Of a stretch of DNA of 64,000 bases, positions 25,497 to 33,568 are shown piece after piece. The stretch covers positions 297,442 to 361,441 of the forward strand of contig NZ_JARGES010000020.1 in assembly GCF_029210365.1 (NCBI RefSeq), read 5' to 3'. The position numbers were made by a program, and so were the translations under genes. This DNA comes from Mesorhizobium sp. YIM 152430 (GTDB lineage Bacteria; Pseudomonadota; Alphaproteobacteria; Rhizobiales; Rhizobiaceae). Under the pieces are notes generated by a model. That model saw nothing but the letters and a program-made list of their open reading frames with translations. It did no database searches and was not told where the DNA came from. The stretch's first letter is position 1. Each line of letters begins with the position of its first letter.

Positions 25497-26030
25497 ATGA
25501 ATGGCGCGGGGCGCGTGATACGCCGGTCGCTCGATGCGATCTATGACGGTGCCGGCTTGCTCGCCGCTCTTTGCCTCGTCGCGATCCTCATCGTGATCAT
25601 CGTGCAGGTCGCGGCGCGCTGGGCCGGCATCTCGGTCCACGGCCCGGCCGAATATGCAGGCTATCTGATGGCCGCCGCGTCATTCCTCGCCTTTGCGCAC
25701 ACTCTCAATCGCGGCGCCCATATCCGTGTCGGCCTGCTGATCAACGCTCTGGGAGAGCGTCGCTTCTGGGCCGAACTCTGGTGCCTTCTCGTCGCGTCGG
25801 CCGCGAGCGTCTTCCTCGCCTTCTACGCCTGCAAGACCGTCTACTGGTCATGGCGCCTCGGCGATATCAGCCAGGCGCAGGACGCCACCCCGCTCTGGAT
25901 CGTCCAGACGCCCGTTGCCGTCGGCGCGGTCATCCTCGCCATCTGCTTCCTCGACAATCTGGCGACCCTCCTTCTGACCGGCCGCGACAACATCCGCGCC
26001 GGCATCGAAGACCAGAGCCGGGTGGAGTAG
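25497..26030 (+). CDS. TRAP transporter small permease subunit (DctQ type)
   Basis: 177 residues from ATG 25497, with GGAGCAGG upstream. Four membrane helices, starting at about residues 20, 50, 93 and 135, with the DctQ-like segment GPAEYAGYLMAAASFLAFAHTLNRGAHIRV. It scaffolds the large subunit in the inner membrane. The dctM-type gene starts 4 bp after its stop. Confidence 0.88.
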   Translation: MNGAGRVIRRSLDAIYDGAGLLAALCLVAILIVIIVQVAARWAGISVHGPAEYAGYLMAAASFLAFAHTLNRGAHIRVGLLINALGERRFWAELWCLLVASAASVFLAFYACKTVYWSWRLGDISQAQDATPLWIVQTPVAVGAVILAICFLDNLATLLLTGRDNIRAGIEDQSRVE

Positions 26031-26034
26031 GTCG

Positions 26035-27360
26035 ATGGAACCCTTTTACGCGATCGGCATCTTCCTCTTCGTCCTTTTCCTCCTGCTCGGCTCGGGCGTC
26101 TGGATCGGCCTGGCGCTTCTGGGCGTCGCCTATGTCGGCATGGAGATGTTCACCATCCGTCCGACCGGCGACGCGATGATGACCGCCGTCTGGCGGTCGG
26201 CCTCCTCCTGGACGCTGACGGCGCTTCCGATGTTCATCTGGATGGGCGAGATCCTCTTTCGCACGCGGCTGTCGGAAGACATGTTCAAGGGCCTCGCGCC
26301 GTGGATGGCGCGTCTGCCCGGAGGGCTGATGCACACCAACATCGCCGGCTGCGCGGTCTTCGCCGCCGTCTCGGGCTCGTCCGCCGCCACGCTGACCACC
26401 GTCGGCAAGATGACGATCCCGGAATTGCGCAAGCGGCAATATCCCGAGCGCATGGTGATCGGCACGCTCGCCGGCGCAGCAACGCTCGGCCTGATGATCC
26501 CGCCCTCGCTGACGCTGATCGTCTACGGCGTCTCGATCAATGAATCCATCACCTCGCTCTTCATCGCCGGCATCGTTCCAGGTCTCGTCCTGGCTGGAAT
26601 GTTCATGCTCTATGTCGTCGGTGTCTCGCAATTGTCGAAGAGCTACAATCCGACGCCCGAACCCCGGATCAGCTTCGGAGAGAAACTGAAGCGCTCGCGC
26701 TTCCTCGTTCCGGTCCTGCTCCTGATCCTGCTGGTCATCGGATCGATGTATACCGGCATCGCGACCGCCACCGAGGCGGCCGCCATCGGTGTCATCGGTG
26801 CGCTGGTGCTGGCCGCCGCGCAGCGCTCGCTCACCTGGACCGTCTTCGTCGAAAGCCTGATGGGTGCGACCCGCACCTCGGCGATGATCGCGCTGATCCT
26901 CGCCGGCGCCGCCTTCCTGACGCTCGCCATGGGCTTCACCGGCCTGCCGCGCGGACTTGCCGCCTTCATCGCCTCGATGGAACTGACCCAGTTCCAGCTC
27001 ATCATGGTGCTGATGGTGTTTTACATCATCCTCGGCTGCTTCCTCGACGGCATCTCCATCGTGGTGCTGACCATCGCCATCGTCGAGCCGATGGTGCGCC
27101 AGGCCGGCATCGACCTGATCTGGTTCGGCATCTTCATCGTGGTGGTGGTCGAGATGGCGCAGATAACGCCGCCCATCGGCTTCAACCTGTTCGTGCTCCA
27201 GGGTATGACGGGCCACCCGATGAGCTACATCGCGCGCGCCGCGCTGCCGATGTTCATGATCATGTTCCTGATGGTGCTCATCCTCGTCGCCTTCCCAGAG
27301 CTCGCGACATGGCTTCCCGAACAGGTTCGGCCGGTTCGGGGCGTCGCGCCGGGCGCATGA
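26035..27360 (+). CDS. TRAP transporter large permease subunit (DctM type)
   Basis: 441 residues, strongly hydrophobic with about 11-12 helices. Family blocks include SGSSAATLTTVGKMTIPELRKR, LAGAATLGLMIPPSLTLIVYG and AQITPPIGFNLFVLQGMTG. This subunit carries Na-coupled uptake of the solute delivered by the binding protein. The stop overlaps the next gene by 4 bp (ATGA), so the following membrane protein is part of the same operon. Confidence 0.92.
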   Translation: MEPFYAIGIFLFVLFLLLGSGVWIGLALLGVAYVGMEMFTIRPTGDAMMTAVWRSASSWTLTALPMFIWMGEILFRTRLSEDMFKGLAPWMARLPGGLMHTNIAGCAVFAAVSGSSAATLTTVGKMTIPELRKRQYPERMVIGTLAGAATLGLMIPPSLTLIVYGVSINESITSLFIAGIVPGLVLAGMFMLYVVGVSQLSKSYNPTPEPRISFGEKLKRSRFLVPVLLLILLVIGSMYTGIATATEAAAIGVIGALVLAAAQRSLTWTVFVESLMGATRTSAMIALILAGAAFLTLAMGFTGLPRGLAAFIASMELTQFQLIMVLMVFYIILGCFLDGISIVVLTIAIVEPMVRQAGIDLIWFGIFIVVVVEMAQITPPIGFNLFVLQGMTGHPMSYIARAALPMFMIMFLMVLILVAFPELATWLPEQVRPVRGVAPGA

Positions 27361-28283
27361 ACCTGCTCAAGGTCGCCGCGCATCAAGGCCGGTCGATCCT
27401 CATCGCCGGCCTTGCCGCAGGCATCGCCTTTCCCAGCCTCGCCTTCGCCCTGCGGCCGTGGATTCCCGAATTCGTCGCCGCCATGCTGTTCGTCGCCGCC
27501 ATTCGCATCGGCCCGCGCGCGGCCTTCGGCGCCGCGCGCGATTTTGGCGCTGCGGTTGGCATCGCCGGGATTTACCAGGTCGCCTTTCCGCTCGCGGCCA
27601 TCCTCGTCTTCATGGCCTTCGGCTGGAGCGGCGTCTTCGCCACTGCCATCATTTTGATGTTGGCCGCTTCGCCGATCTCCGGCAGCCCGAACATTACCTT
27701 GATGACCGGCAACGACCCCGCGCCGGCGCTGCGCCAGCTCGTCATCGGCACGGCGCTTCTGCCGCTGACCGTCATCCCCGTTTTCTGGCTGACGCCCGAT
27801 CTCGGCAATTTGTCGGACGTCTTCGCCGCCGCCGCCCGGCTTCTCGCCCTCATCCTGGCCGCGACCGGTCTCGGCTTCACCATCCGCGCGGCGTTCCTGC
27901 GCGATCCCGCGCCCGACACGCTCGCCGCCATAGACGGCGCGTCGGCGCTTTTGATGGGCGTGGTGGTGATCGGGCTGATGTCGGCGGTCGGTCCCGCGAT
28001 CTTCGACGATCCGGCCGCCCTTGCGCTCGCACTTCTCGTCGTCTTCGCCGCGAATTTCGGCCTTCAGCTCGCCACCGCGACCGGGTTGCGCGCCAGCGGC
28101 CGCCGCCATCTGGCCGCCCCCCTCGGCATCGTCGCCGGCAACCGCAACATCGCGCTCTTCATCGCCGCCCTGCCCGCTTCGGTCACCGATCCGCTGCTGC
28201 TCTTCATCGGCTGCTACCAGATCCCGATGTATCTGACGCCGATCCTGCTGGGGCGGTTTTATCGGGAGATGGCAACCTCATAG
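27357..28283 (+). CDS. multi-pass membrane protein, possibly bile-acid:Na symporter (BASS)-like
   Basis: 308 residues with about nine or ten membrane helices and no soluble domain. Features such as AAMLFVAAIRIGPRAAF, MLAASPISGSPNITLMTGND and a late GIVAGNRNIALFIAALP recall the crossover-helix motifs of the BASS/arsenite-permease fold; I am not certain of the family. It is translationally coupled to the TRAP large subunit (ATGA), so it probably moves the same compound or its product. The gene ends in a short convergent gap with ridA that holds a repeat element. Confidence 0.55.
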   Translation: MNLLKVAAHQGRSILIAGLAAGIAFPSLAFALRPWIPEFVAAMLFVAAIRIGPRAAFGAARDFGAAVGIAGIYQVAFPLAAILVFMAFGWSGVFATAIILMLAASPISGSPNITLMTGNDPAPALRQLVIGTALLPLTVIPVFWLTPDLGNLSDVFAAAARLLALILAATGLGFTIRAAFLRDPAPDTLAAIDGASALLMGVVVIGLMSAVGPAIFDDPAALALALLVVFAANFGLQLATATGLRASGRRHLAAPLGIVAGNRNIALFIAALPASVTDPLLLFIGCYQIPMYLTPILLGRFYREMATS

Positions 28284-28300
28284 GGCTGCCCGGTTCGTGT

Positions 28301-28352
28301 CAGAGCGAGCCGAAAACGGCGAGCTTCGAGAAGATTTCCGTTTGCAGGCCGC
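28301..28352 (-). repeat. intergenic hairpin repeat, copy 2 (short form)
   Basis: Contains CGAGCCGAAAACGG and CCGTTTGCAGGCCGC as outer arms. Compared with copy 1 the T-A pair inside AAATGG/CCATTT is replaced by C-G (AAACGG/CCGTTT), and the middle has shrunk to CTTC-GA-GAAG. Located about 17 nt after the ridA-like stop codon, in the gap to the convergent BASS-like gene. Confidence 0.7.
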
Positions 28353-28368
28353 TCTGGCCCGAACCCGA

Positions 28369-28713
28369 TCAGCCCTGTGCCGCCACCACGATGATCTCGA
28401 CCTTGTATTTCGGCGCCGCCAGCTTCGCCTCGCCGGTCGCGCGGGCGGGCGTGTTGGCCTTGTCCACCCAGGCGTCCCAGGCTTCGTTCATCTCGGCGAA
28501 ATTCGCCATGTCATCGAGCCAGATCTGCGCCGACAGGATGCGCGACTTCGACGAACCCGCAAGCGCCAGCAGCCGGTCGATCTCCTTCAGGATCGATTCG
28601 GTCTGCGCCTTCACCGTCTCGCCGTCGCCGACCTGTCCGGCGAGATAGACGACGCCGTTGTGGATATTGGCCTGGCTCATGCGCGGGCCGGTCTCGTGCC
28701 GGGTGATGGTCAT
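28369..28713 (-). CDS. RidA/YjgF-YER057c-UK114 family protein (YoaB-like)
   Basis: 114 residues from ATG 28713, a standard RidA length. Motifs are GVVYLAGQVGDGETVKAQTESIL near the start and the C-terminal PARATGEAKLAAPKYKVEIIVVA, where the Arg corresponds to the residue binding the carboxylate of 2-aminoacrylate-type imines. RidA proteins hydrolyse reactive enamine/imine intermediates released by PLP enzymes or amine oxidases. It lies 67 bp after the C-N hydrolase gene and ends the polyamine-type cluster. Confidence 0.88.
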   Translation of the reverse strand: MTITRHETGPRMSQANIHNGVVYLAGQVGDGETVKAQTESILKEIDRLLALAGSSKSRILSAQIWLDDMANFAEMNEAWDAWVDKANTPARATGEAKLAAPKYKVEIIVVAAQG

Positions 28714-28780
28714 GGGAGTATCCTTTCGAGAAATTCCAGCAAGACCGTGAAGCGGTTTCGCGTTCGGAATTTCGATGTGG

Positions 28781-29554
28781 TTATGCATTGAGGTCCGCGA
28801 GGTAGCTGTTCGCTTCCGCCGAGGCTTGGTAGCGGCTCGGATCGATCTCCGCAACGAGAAGCGCCTCGCCTGTCTCGCCGGCTTCCGCCAGGAGCGTTCC
28901 GTCCGGCGCGACGATGACCGACAGGCCGGCATAGGCGAAGCGCTCGTCCGCCCCGCAATGGTCGGCATAGGCGAGAAAGACCTGATTCTCGAAAGCCCGC
29001 ACCGGCACCAGCTTGCGCGCGATGAAGGCGTCGTGATCGCTGGCCGGCAGCGCGGTCGGCACCAGCACGACATCGACGCCGGCGCGCGCCAGCCGGCGCA
29101 CGTTCTCGGGGAATTCGACATCGTAGCAAATCAGGATGCCGAACTTCAGCCCGCCGCGCTCGAACGTCACGGAATCGGGCTTGGCCTGTTCGAAAAGCCC
29201 CCGCTCATAAGGCCCGTAGAGATTGCATTTGCGATAGATCGTCGGCACCGCCTCGCCGTCGACATAGACGGCGCTGTTGCACAACGTCTCGCCGTCGCGT
29301 TCCGAGAACCCAGCGAGGATCGCGACACCCGTCTCCGCCGCGATGTCGGCGAGGCGCGCGACCTGCGCGCCGTCCGATGTCTCGGCTTTCTCGCGCACGG
29401 CGCGTCCGGCGCCGTAGCCGGTCAGCGCCAGTTCCGGCGCGATCAGGATGGAGACGCCTTTCGCCGCGGCGGCGCGCGCGGCCGTTTCGATCTTCGCCAG
29501 ATTGGCATCGACGTCGCCCGGCACGCTTTCCATCTGGTAGGCGGCGATCTTCAT
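28781..29554 (-). CDS. carbon-nitrogen hydrolase (nitrilase superfamily amidase)
   Basis: 257 residues from ATG 29554. The nitrilase catalytic triad is present: Glu41 (APELALTGYG), Lys109 (YRKCNLYGPYE) and Cys143 (ILICYDVEFPE). The family hydrolyses amides, carbamoyl amines or omega-amides; candidates here are N-carbamoylputrescine or 4-guanidino/amide compounds, judged only from the neighbouring ureohydrolase and polyamine transporter. The start overlaps the permease stop by one base, so it is co-translated with the transporter. Confidence 0.88.
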   Translation of the reverse strand: MKIAAYQMESVPGDVDANLAKIETAARAAAAKGVSILIAPELALTGYGAGRAVREKAETSDGAQVARLADIAAETGVAILAGFSERDGETLCNSAVYVDGEAVPTIYRKCNLYGPYERGLFEQAKPDSVTFERGGLKFGILICYDVEFPENVRRLARAGVDVVLVPTALPASDHDAFIARKLVPVRAFENQVFLAYADHCGADERFAYAGLSVIVAPDGTLLAEAGETGEALLVAEIDPSRYQASAEANSYLADLNA

Positions 29555-30354
29555 CAGCTTTCCTCCGCCGGCAGCGCGCCGAGAAGTCGCGGCAGATCGC
29601 CGAATTTCGCCACCAGCCCGAAGATCAGCGCGGCGAGAGCGACGAAGAACACCGAGACCGACGCCATGGTCGGCGTATAGCCGTAGCGCAGCGCGTTGAA
29701 GATCTTGATCGGCAGCGTTTCCATGGTGAACCCCACGGTCATGTAGGCGACGATGTATTCGTTCAGCGACAGGACGAACACGAAGGCGAATCCCGATACC
29801 AGATAGGGCAGGATCAGGGGCAGGACCACCGTGCGCAGAACCCTGCGGTCGCTCGCGCCCATGGTCGAGGCGGCTTCGACGAGCGAGCGGTCGACGGAAG
29901 CGAAGCCGAGCGTCAGCGTCACCAGCGGCAGGGTGACGAAGAAAATGCCGTGCGAGATGACCGCCGTCCACCACTGGCCATAGGCGCCCGCCGTCGTCCA
30001 GAAGGTCAAAAAGCCGAGCGCGGTGATGACCGGCGGCAGGACGAAGGGCGCGACGCCGAGCAACCGGAAGACATTCGCCCAGGGCGCGATCCGTCGCCAC
30101 AGGAACCAGGCGAGCGGCAGCGCGATCAGGACGGCGAGCGTGGCAGCGAGCGTGGCCAGCAGAACGGAATTGACCAGCGCCTGCCGCCAGCCGTCGTCGG
30201 TGAAGATCGCCGCATACCACGAGAGCGAAAAGCCCTGCGGCGGAAAGGTCAGATTCTGCCGTTCATTGACCGAAACGCCGGCGACGACGACGATGGGCGC
30301 GGCAAGGAAGATCGCGACGCAGGCGAGATAAAGGCGCGTCAGGGCCGTGCTCAT
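29554..30354 (-). CDS. ABC transporter permease (PotC-like)
   Basis: 266 residues, six membrane helices and an EAA loop reading EAASTMGASDRRVLRTVVLP. Similar in layout to PotC of spermidine/putrescine importers. Its start overlaps the stop of the first permease by 4 bp and its stop overlaps the amidase start. Confidence 0.9.
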   Translation of the reverse strand: MSTALTRLYLACVAIFLAAPIVVVAGVSVNERQNLTFPPQGFSLSWYAAIFTDDGWRQALVNSVLLATLAATLAVLIALPLAWFLWRRIAPWANVFRLLGVAPFVLPPVITALGFLTFWTTAGAYGQWWTAVISHGIFFVTLPLVTLTLGFASVDRSLVEAASTMGASDRRVLRTVVLPLILPYLVSGFAFVFVLSLNEYIVAYMTVGFTMETLPIKIFNALRYGYTPTMASVSVFFVALAALIFGLVAKFGDLPRLLGALPAEES

Positions 30355-31205
30355 GCCGCCTCTCCCTTGCGCCCGACCAGAAGCGTCAGCCCCACCAGCG
30401 CCAACGACATCAGCACGAGGAAGACGGCCATGGCGGCGGCGAACGGCATGTTCGACTGGTAGATCGCCTGGTCGGTGATCAGCACCGACAGCGTCCAGTG
30501 CTGAGGCCGGCCGAGGATCTGCGGCAGGAGGTAGGCGCCGAGCGCGAAGACGAACACCATGATCAGCGTCGCGACGATCGTGTTGCGCAGCCCCGGCACG
30601 ACGACGTTGAAGAACGCGCGGATCGGGGACGCCCCCAACGTCCGCGCGGCTTCCGTCAGGGTCGGGTCGAGCCGCACGATGGCGGGGTAGAGGATCAGCA
30701 CCGTATAGGGCAGCGCCTGGTAGACCATCGCGGTCAGAACCGCGCCGAAGCCGGGAAACAGCGCTCGCGGCTCGGCCATCAGGCCGATCGCGACGAGAAG
30801 ATTGGTGATGCCGGCGGTGCGCGAGAACAGGGTCGACCAGGCAAAACCGATGATGACTTCGGAGAGCGACAGGACGGAAAGAAGCACGACCAGCCAGACC
30901 ACCTGCACCCGCCGGCTCGCCTTCGAGATCAGCCAGGTGAACGGAAACCCGATGGCGACGCACACCAGCGCGACCATGACGGCGAGCATGATCGAAAAGC
31001 CGAGCACGCCGCCAAAGAAGGCGGAGAGAAACCGCTCGTAATTGTCGAAGATGAAGGCCGGTGTGTAGAAACCGCCCTGCTGGCGCTGGAAGAAAGAGAC
31101 GGCGACCATCGTGCCGAACGGCACGACGAAGAAGGCCACCAGCATGAAACCGGGAAAGACCAGCGGCGCATAATCCGCAACGCTTTTCGGCGCCTCGCGT
31201 CTCAT
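30351..31205 (-). CDS. ABC transporter permease (PotB-like)
   Basis: 284 residues with six membrane helices and an EAA motif, EAARTLGASPIRAFFNVVVPG, which docks on the ATPase. Resembles PotB. Overlaps the ATPase stop (31202) by 4 bp and the second permease by 4 bp, a tightly coupled transporter operon. Confidence 0.9.
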   Translation of the reverse strand: MRREAPKSVADYAPLVFPGFMLVAFFVVPFGTMVAVSFFQRQQGGFYTPAFIFDNYERFLSAFFGGVLGFSIMLAVMVALVCVAIGFPFTWLISKASRRVQVVWLVVLLSVLSLSEVIIGFAWSTLFSRTAGITNLLVAIGLMAEPRALFPGFGAVLTAMVYQALPYTVLILYPAIVRLDPTLTEAARTLGASPIRAFFNVVVPGLRNTIVATLIMVFVFALGAYLLPQILGRPQHWTLSVLITDQAIYQSNMPFAAAMAVFLVLMSLALVGLTLLVGRKGEAA

Positions 31206-32239
31206 GACTTCAGCACCACCGCGCTTTGCGCCGGTATCCGCACGCCGACCTTCTGACCCGCGGCGAGGTCGGTGCGGTCGCGCGGCGTCGTCACGGCGAC
31301 GATGGTCGTGCCGGAAACGTCGACGAAGGTTTCGATCGTGCCGCCGAGGTCGCGCACGAAGGTGACGGTGCCGGCGAGCGCGCCCTCGCCCGGCGCGGTG
31401 ATCTGCACGTCCTCGGGCCGCACGGAGAGCGTTGCCTGTCGCGCGCCATCGGCCATCGCCACATCGGGAAGGGCCGTGCCGAGCGCGGTGACGCGGCCCG
31501 CACTATCGCTTTCCACAGGGAGAAGATTGGTCGAGCCGATGAAGCCGGCGACGAAGCTGTCGGTCGGGCGGCGATAGATCTCGACCGGCGGTGCGGCCTG
31601 CCTTATGCGGCCCTCGCCCATGACGACGACGAGATCGGCCATGGTCATCGCCTCGCGCTGGTCGTGGGTGACGACGATGGTGGTGATGCCGAGTTGCTGC
31701 TGGAGTTGGCGCAGTTCCACCTGCATCGCCTCGCGCAATTTGGCGTCGAGCGCGGACAGCGGCTCGTCGAGCAGGAAGAGGCGCGGCGATATGGCGAGCG
31801 CGCGGGCGATCGCCACGCGCTGCCGCTGCCCGCCGGAGAGCTTGGCGACCGGTCGCCTGGCGAAATCGGGCAGGTGGATGAGTTTCAAAAGCTCGTTGAC
31901 CCGCGCATCCTGCTCGGCCCTTGAGGCGCCGCGAATGCGCAGCGGATAGGCGATGTTGTCGCCGACATTCAGATGCGGGAAGAGCGCGAGCGATTGGAAC
32001 ACCATGCCGAAATCGCGCTTGTGCGTGGGCGTCGCCGTGATGTCCTGCCCGTCGACGACGACCTGGCCCGAACTCGGTTCCTCCAGCCCCGCGATCATCC
32101 GCAAGAGCGTGGTCTTGCCGCAGCCGGACGGGCCGAGCAGGCAAACGAACGTGCCCTGTGGCACGTCGAGACTGACATGGTCCACGGCCTTGAAGTCGCC
32201 GAACTGCTTGGTGATCGCCTTGAGCGCGAGACCCGTCAT
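31202..32239 (-). CDS. ABC transporter ATP-binding protein (PotA-like, with TOBE domain)
   Basis: 345 residues. Walker A GPSGCGKTT at 36-44, Q-loop FQSLALF, signature LSGGQRQRV at 134-142, Walker B LFLLDEPLSALD and H-loop VTHDQREAMTM. A TOBE domain occupies about 275-340. It powers uptake through the two permeases encoded downstream. A 191-bp gap with a repeat element separates it from the binding-protein gene upstream. Confidence 0.93.
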   Translation of the reverse strand: MTGLALKAITKQFGDFKAVDHVSLDVPQGTFVCLLGPSGCGKTTLLRMIAGLEEPSSGQVVVDGQDITATPTHKRDFGMVFQSLALFPHLNVGDNIAYPLRIRGASRAEQDARVNELLKLIHLPDFARRPVAKLSGGQRQRVAIARALAISPRLFLLDEPLSALDAKLREAMQVELRQLQQQLGITTIVVTHDQREAMTMADLVVVMGEGRIRQAAPPVEIYRRPTDSFVAGFIGSTNLLPVESDSAGRVTALGTALPDVAMADGARQATLSVRPEDVQITAPGEGALAGTVTFVRDLGGTIETFVDVSGTTIVAVTTPRDRTDLAAGQKVGVRIPAQSAVVLKS

Positions 32240-32330
32240 CGCTCACCCGTCTTTCATATGATCCGGGCTGCCAACGCAGCCCGGAAGAGTGAAGTTCTAA
32301 CCTGTCCGACCCTGCCGCACCGGCGCCAAT

Positions 32331-32414
32331 TAGGGCGAGCCGAAAATGGTCGCGGTCGAGAACCGGAGCGGAGCGTGAGCACCGGAGGCGCAGAGCGCGG
32401 CCATTTGCAGGCCG
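32331..32414 (-). repeat. intergenic hairpin repeat, copy 3
   Basis: Outer arms AAATGG/CCATTT are as in copy 1, but the next stem block is CGCG paired with CGCG instead of AGGTCC/GGACCT. Relative to copy 1 a 12-base apical hairpin (ACATCAGTACGT) is exactly absent between GAGCGT and GAGCACCGG. Located 16 nt after the binding-protein stop and before the ATPase gene, so it may separate their expression. Confidence 0.78.
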
Positions 32415-32430
32415 CCCTCATGCGAATTCA

Positions 32431-33519
32431 TCAGCCGGCGATCATTTCCGTCCACTTCTGGTTCAGAAAATCATCGCGCGTCTGGTAGAGGTCGTAGCGC
32501 GGGATGATCGGATCGATGTCCGACGACACGGCGGCGAATTCCTCGTCGGTGAGTTGGGTCAGTTCGCGCTTGATCGTCGGCGCGGTGCCGACCTTCTGCG
32601 ACATCAGCGTCTGGGTTTCGGCGCGCGTCATGTAGTCGATGAAGACATGCGCTTCCTCGGCCTTCTGCGACGCGCGGGAGAGCGCCCACGAGCCCGAATC
32701 CAGGATGCCGCCTTCCTGCGGGAAGGTCGAGCGGACCGGGTTGCCGTCGGCGGCGGCAAGGCCGGTGACGTCGTGATAATACTGGCCCATCGGGATTTCG
32801 CCCGACTTCAGCGCCTGCTCGAACTGCGCTTCGTCGCGATACCACAGCCGCACGTTCGGTTTCACTTCGGCAAGCTTCTGGAACACCTCTTCCAGCCCCT
32901 CGTCGGTGCTCAGGTGATCCGTGCCGCCGAAGAAGGTCTTCGCCGTGACTTCGAGCAGGAAGGAGTTGGAAACGAGCGCGAGAAGGCCGAGGCGGTCGGC
33001 ATTCGCCGGATCCCAAAGCGCCTGCCAGGAGGTCGGCGCTTCGGGATAGGCGTCGGTGTTGGTGACGAGCGTGATGTACCACGCCACCGCGCCGATGCCG
33101 CAGACGCGCCCGTCCGGATATGTGTTGACCGAACGCTCGAGCAGATTGTCGGCATTCGAAATCTTGGCGAGGTCGAGTTCCTGCCACAGTTCGGTCGCCT
33201 GCCCCTTCAGCATGGCGACCTGCGCCATCATCGAAAGGTCGGCCGGCGCCTGGTTCGCGCGCGCGGCCTGTTCGAGCTGGACCAGCCAGGCTTCGCCGGT
33301 CGGCTCTGCGATGGATTCGACCGCGATTCCGGTTTCCTCGGTGAACGCCGGGAAGATGTGCTCGTCGAAGCTGTCCTTGAAATAGCCGCCATAGACGCCG
33401 ACCTTGATCGAGCGGTCCTGCGCCCGCAGGATCGAAGGCATGGCGAGCAGTCCGGCGGTCATCGCCGTGCCGGCGAGAACGGTGCGCCGGCTAACATTGG
33501 TGGTCAGAATCGTCTTCAT
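32431..33519 (-). CDS. ABC transporter substrate-binding protein (PotD-like, Tat-type signal)
   Basis: 362 residues from ATG 33519, preceded by GAGAGGAA; an in-frame ATG at 33534 lacks a site. The N-terminus has a twin-arginine-like SRRTVLAGTAM motif (RR at 11-12), a hydrophobic stretch and cleavage near LRAQ. The mature part has the PotD/extracellular-binding-protein-1 fold (KVGVYGGYFKDSFDEHIFPAF, then VPIMG-like EIPMGQYYHDV). It probably captures a polyamine or guanidino compound in the periplasm. It lies 49 bp after the ureohydrolase gene. Confidence 0.9.
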   Translation of the reverse strand: MKTILTTNVSRRTVLAGTAMTAGLLAMPSILRAQDRSIKVGVYGGYFKDSFDEHIFPAFTEETGIAVESIAEPTGEAWLVQLEQAARANQAPADLSMMAQVAMLKGQATELWQELDLAKISNADNLLERSVNTYPDGRVCGIGAVAWYITLVTNTDAYPEAPTSWQALWDPANADRLGLLALVSNSFLLEVTAKTFFGGTDHLSTDEGLEEVFQKLAEVKPNVRLWYRDEAQFEQALKSGEIPMGQYYHDVTGLAAADGNPVRSTFPQEGGILDSGSWALSRASQKAEEAHVFIDYMTRAETQTLMSQKVGTAPTIKRELTQLTDEEFAAVSSDIDPIIPRYDLYQTRDDFLNQKWTEMIAG

Positions 33520-33568
33520 CGTCGTTCCTCTCATCTGGCCTTTGCGGCCGTTCCCTTGTTGCTTTTTG

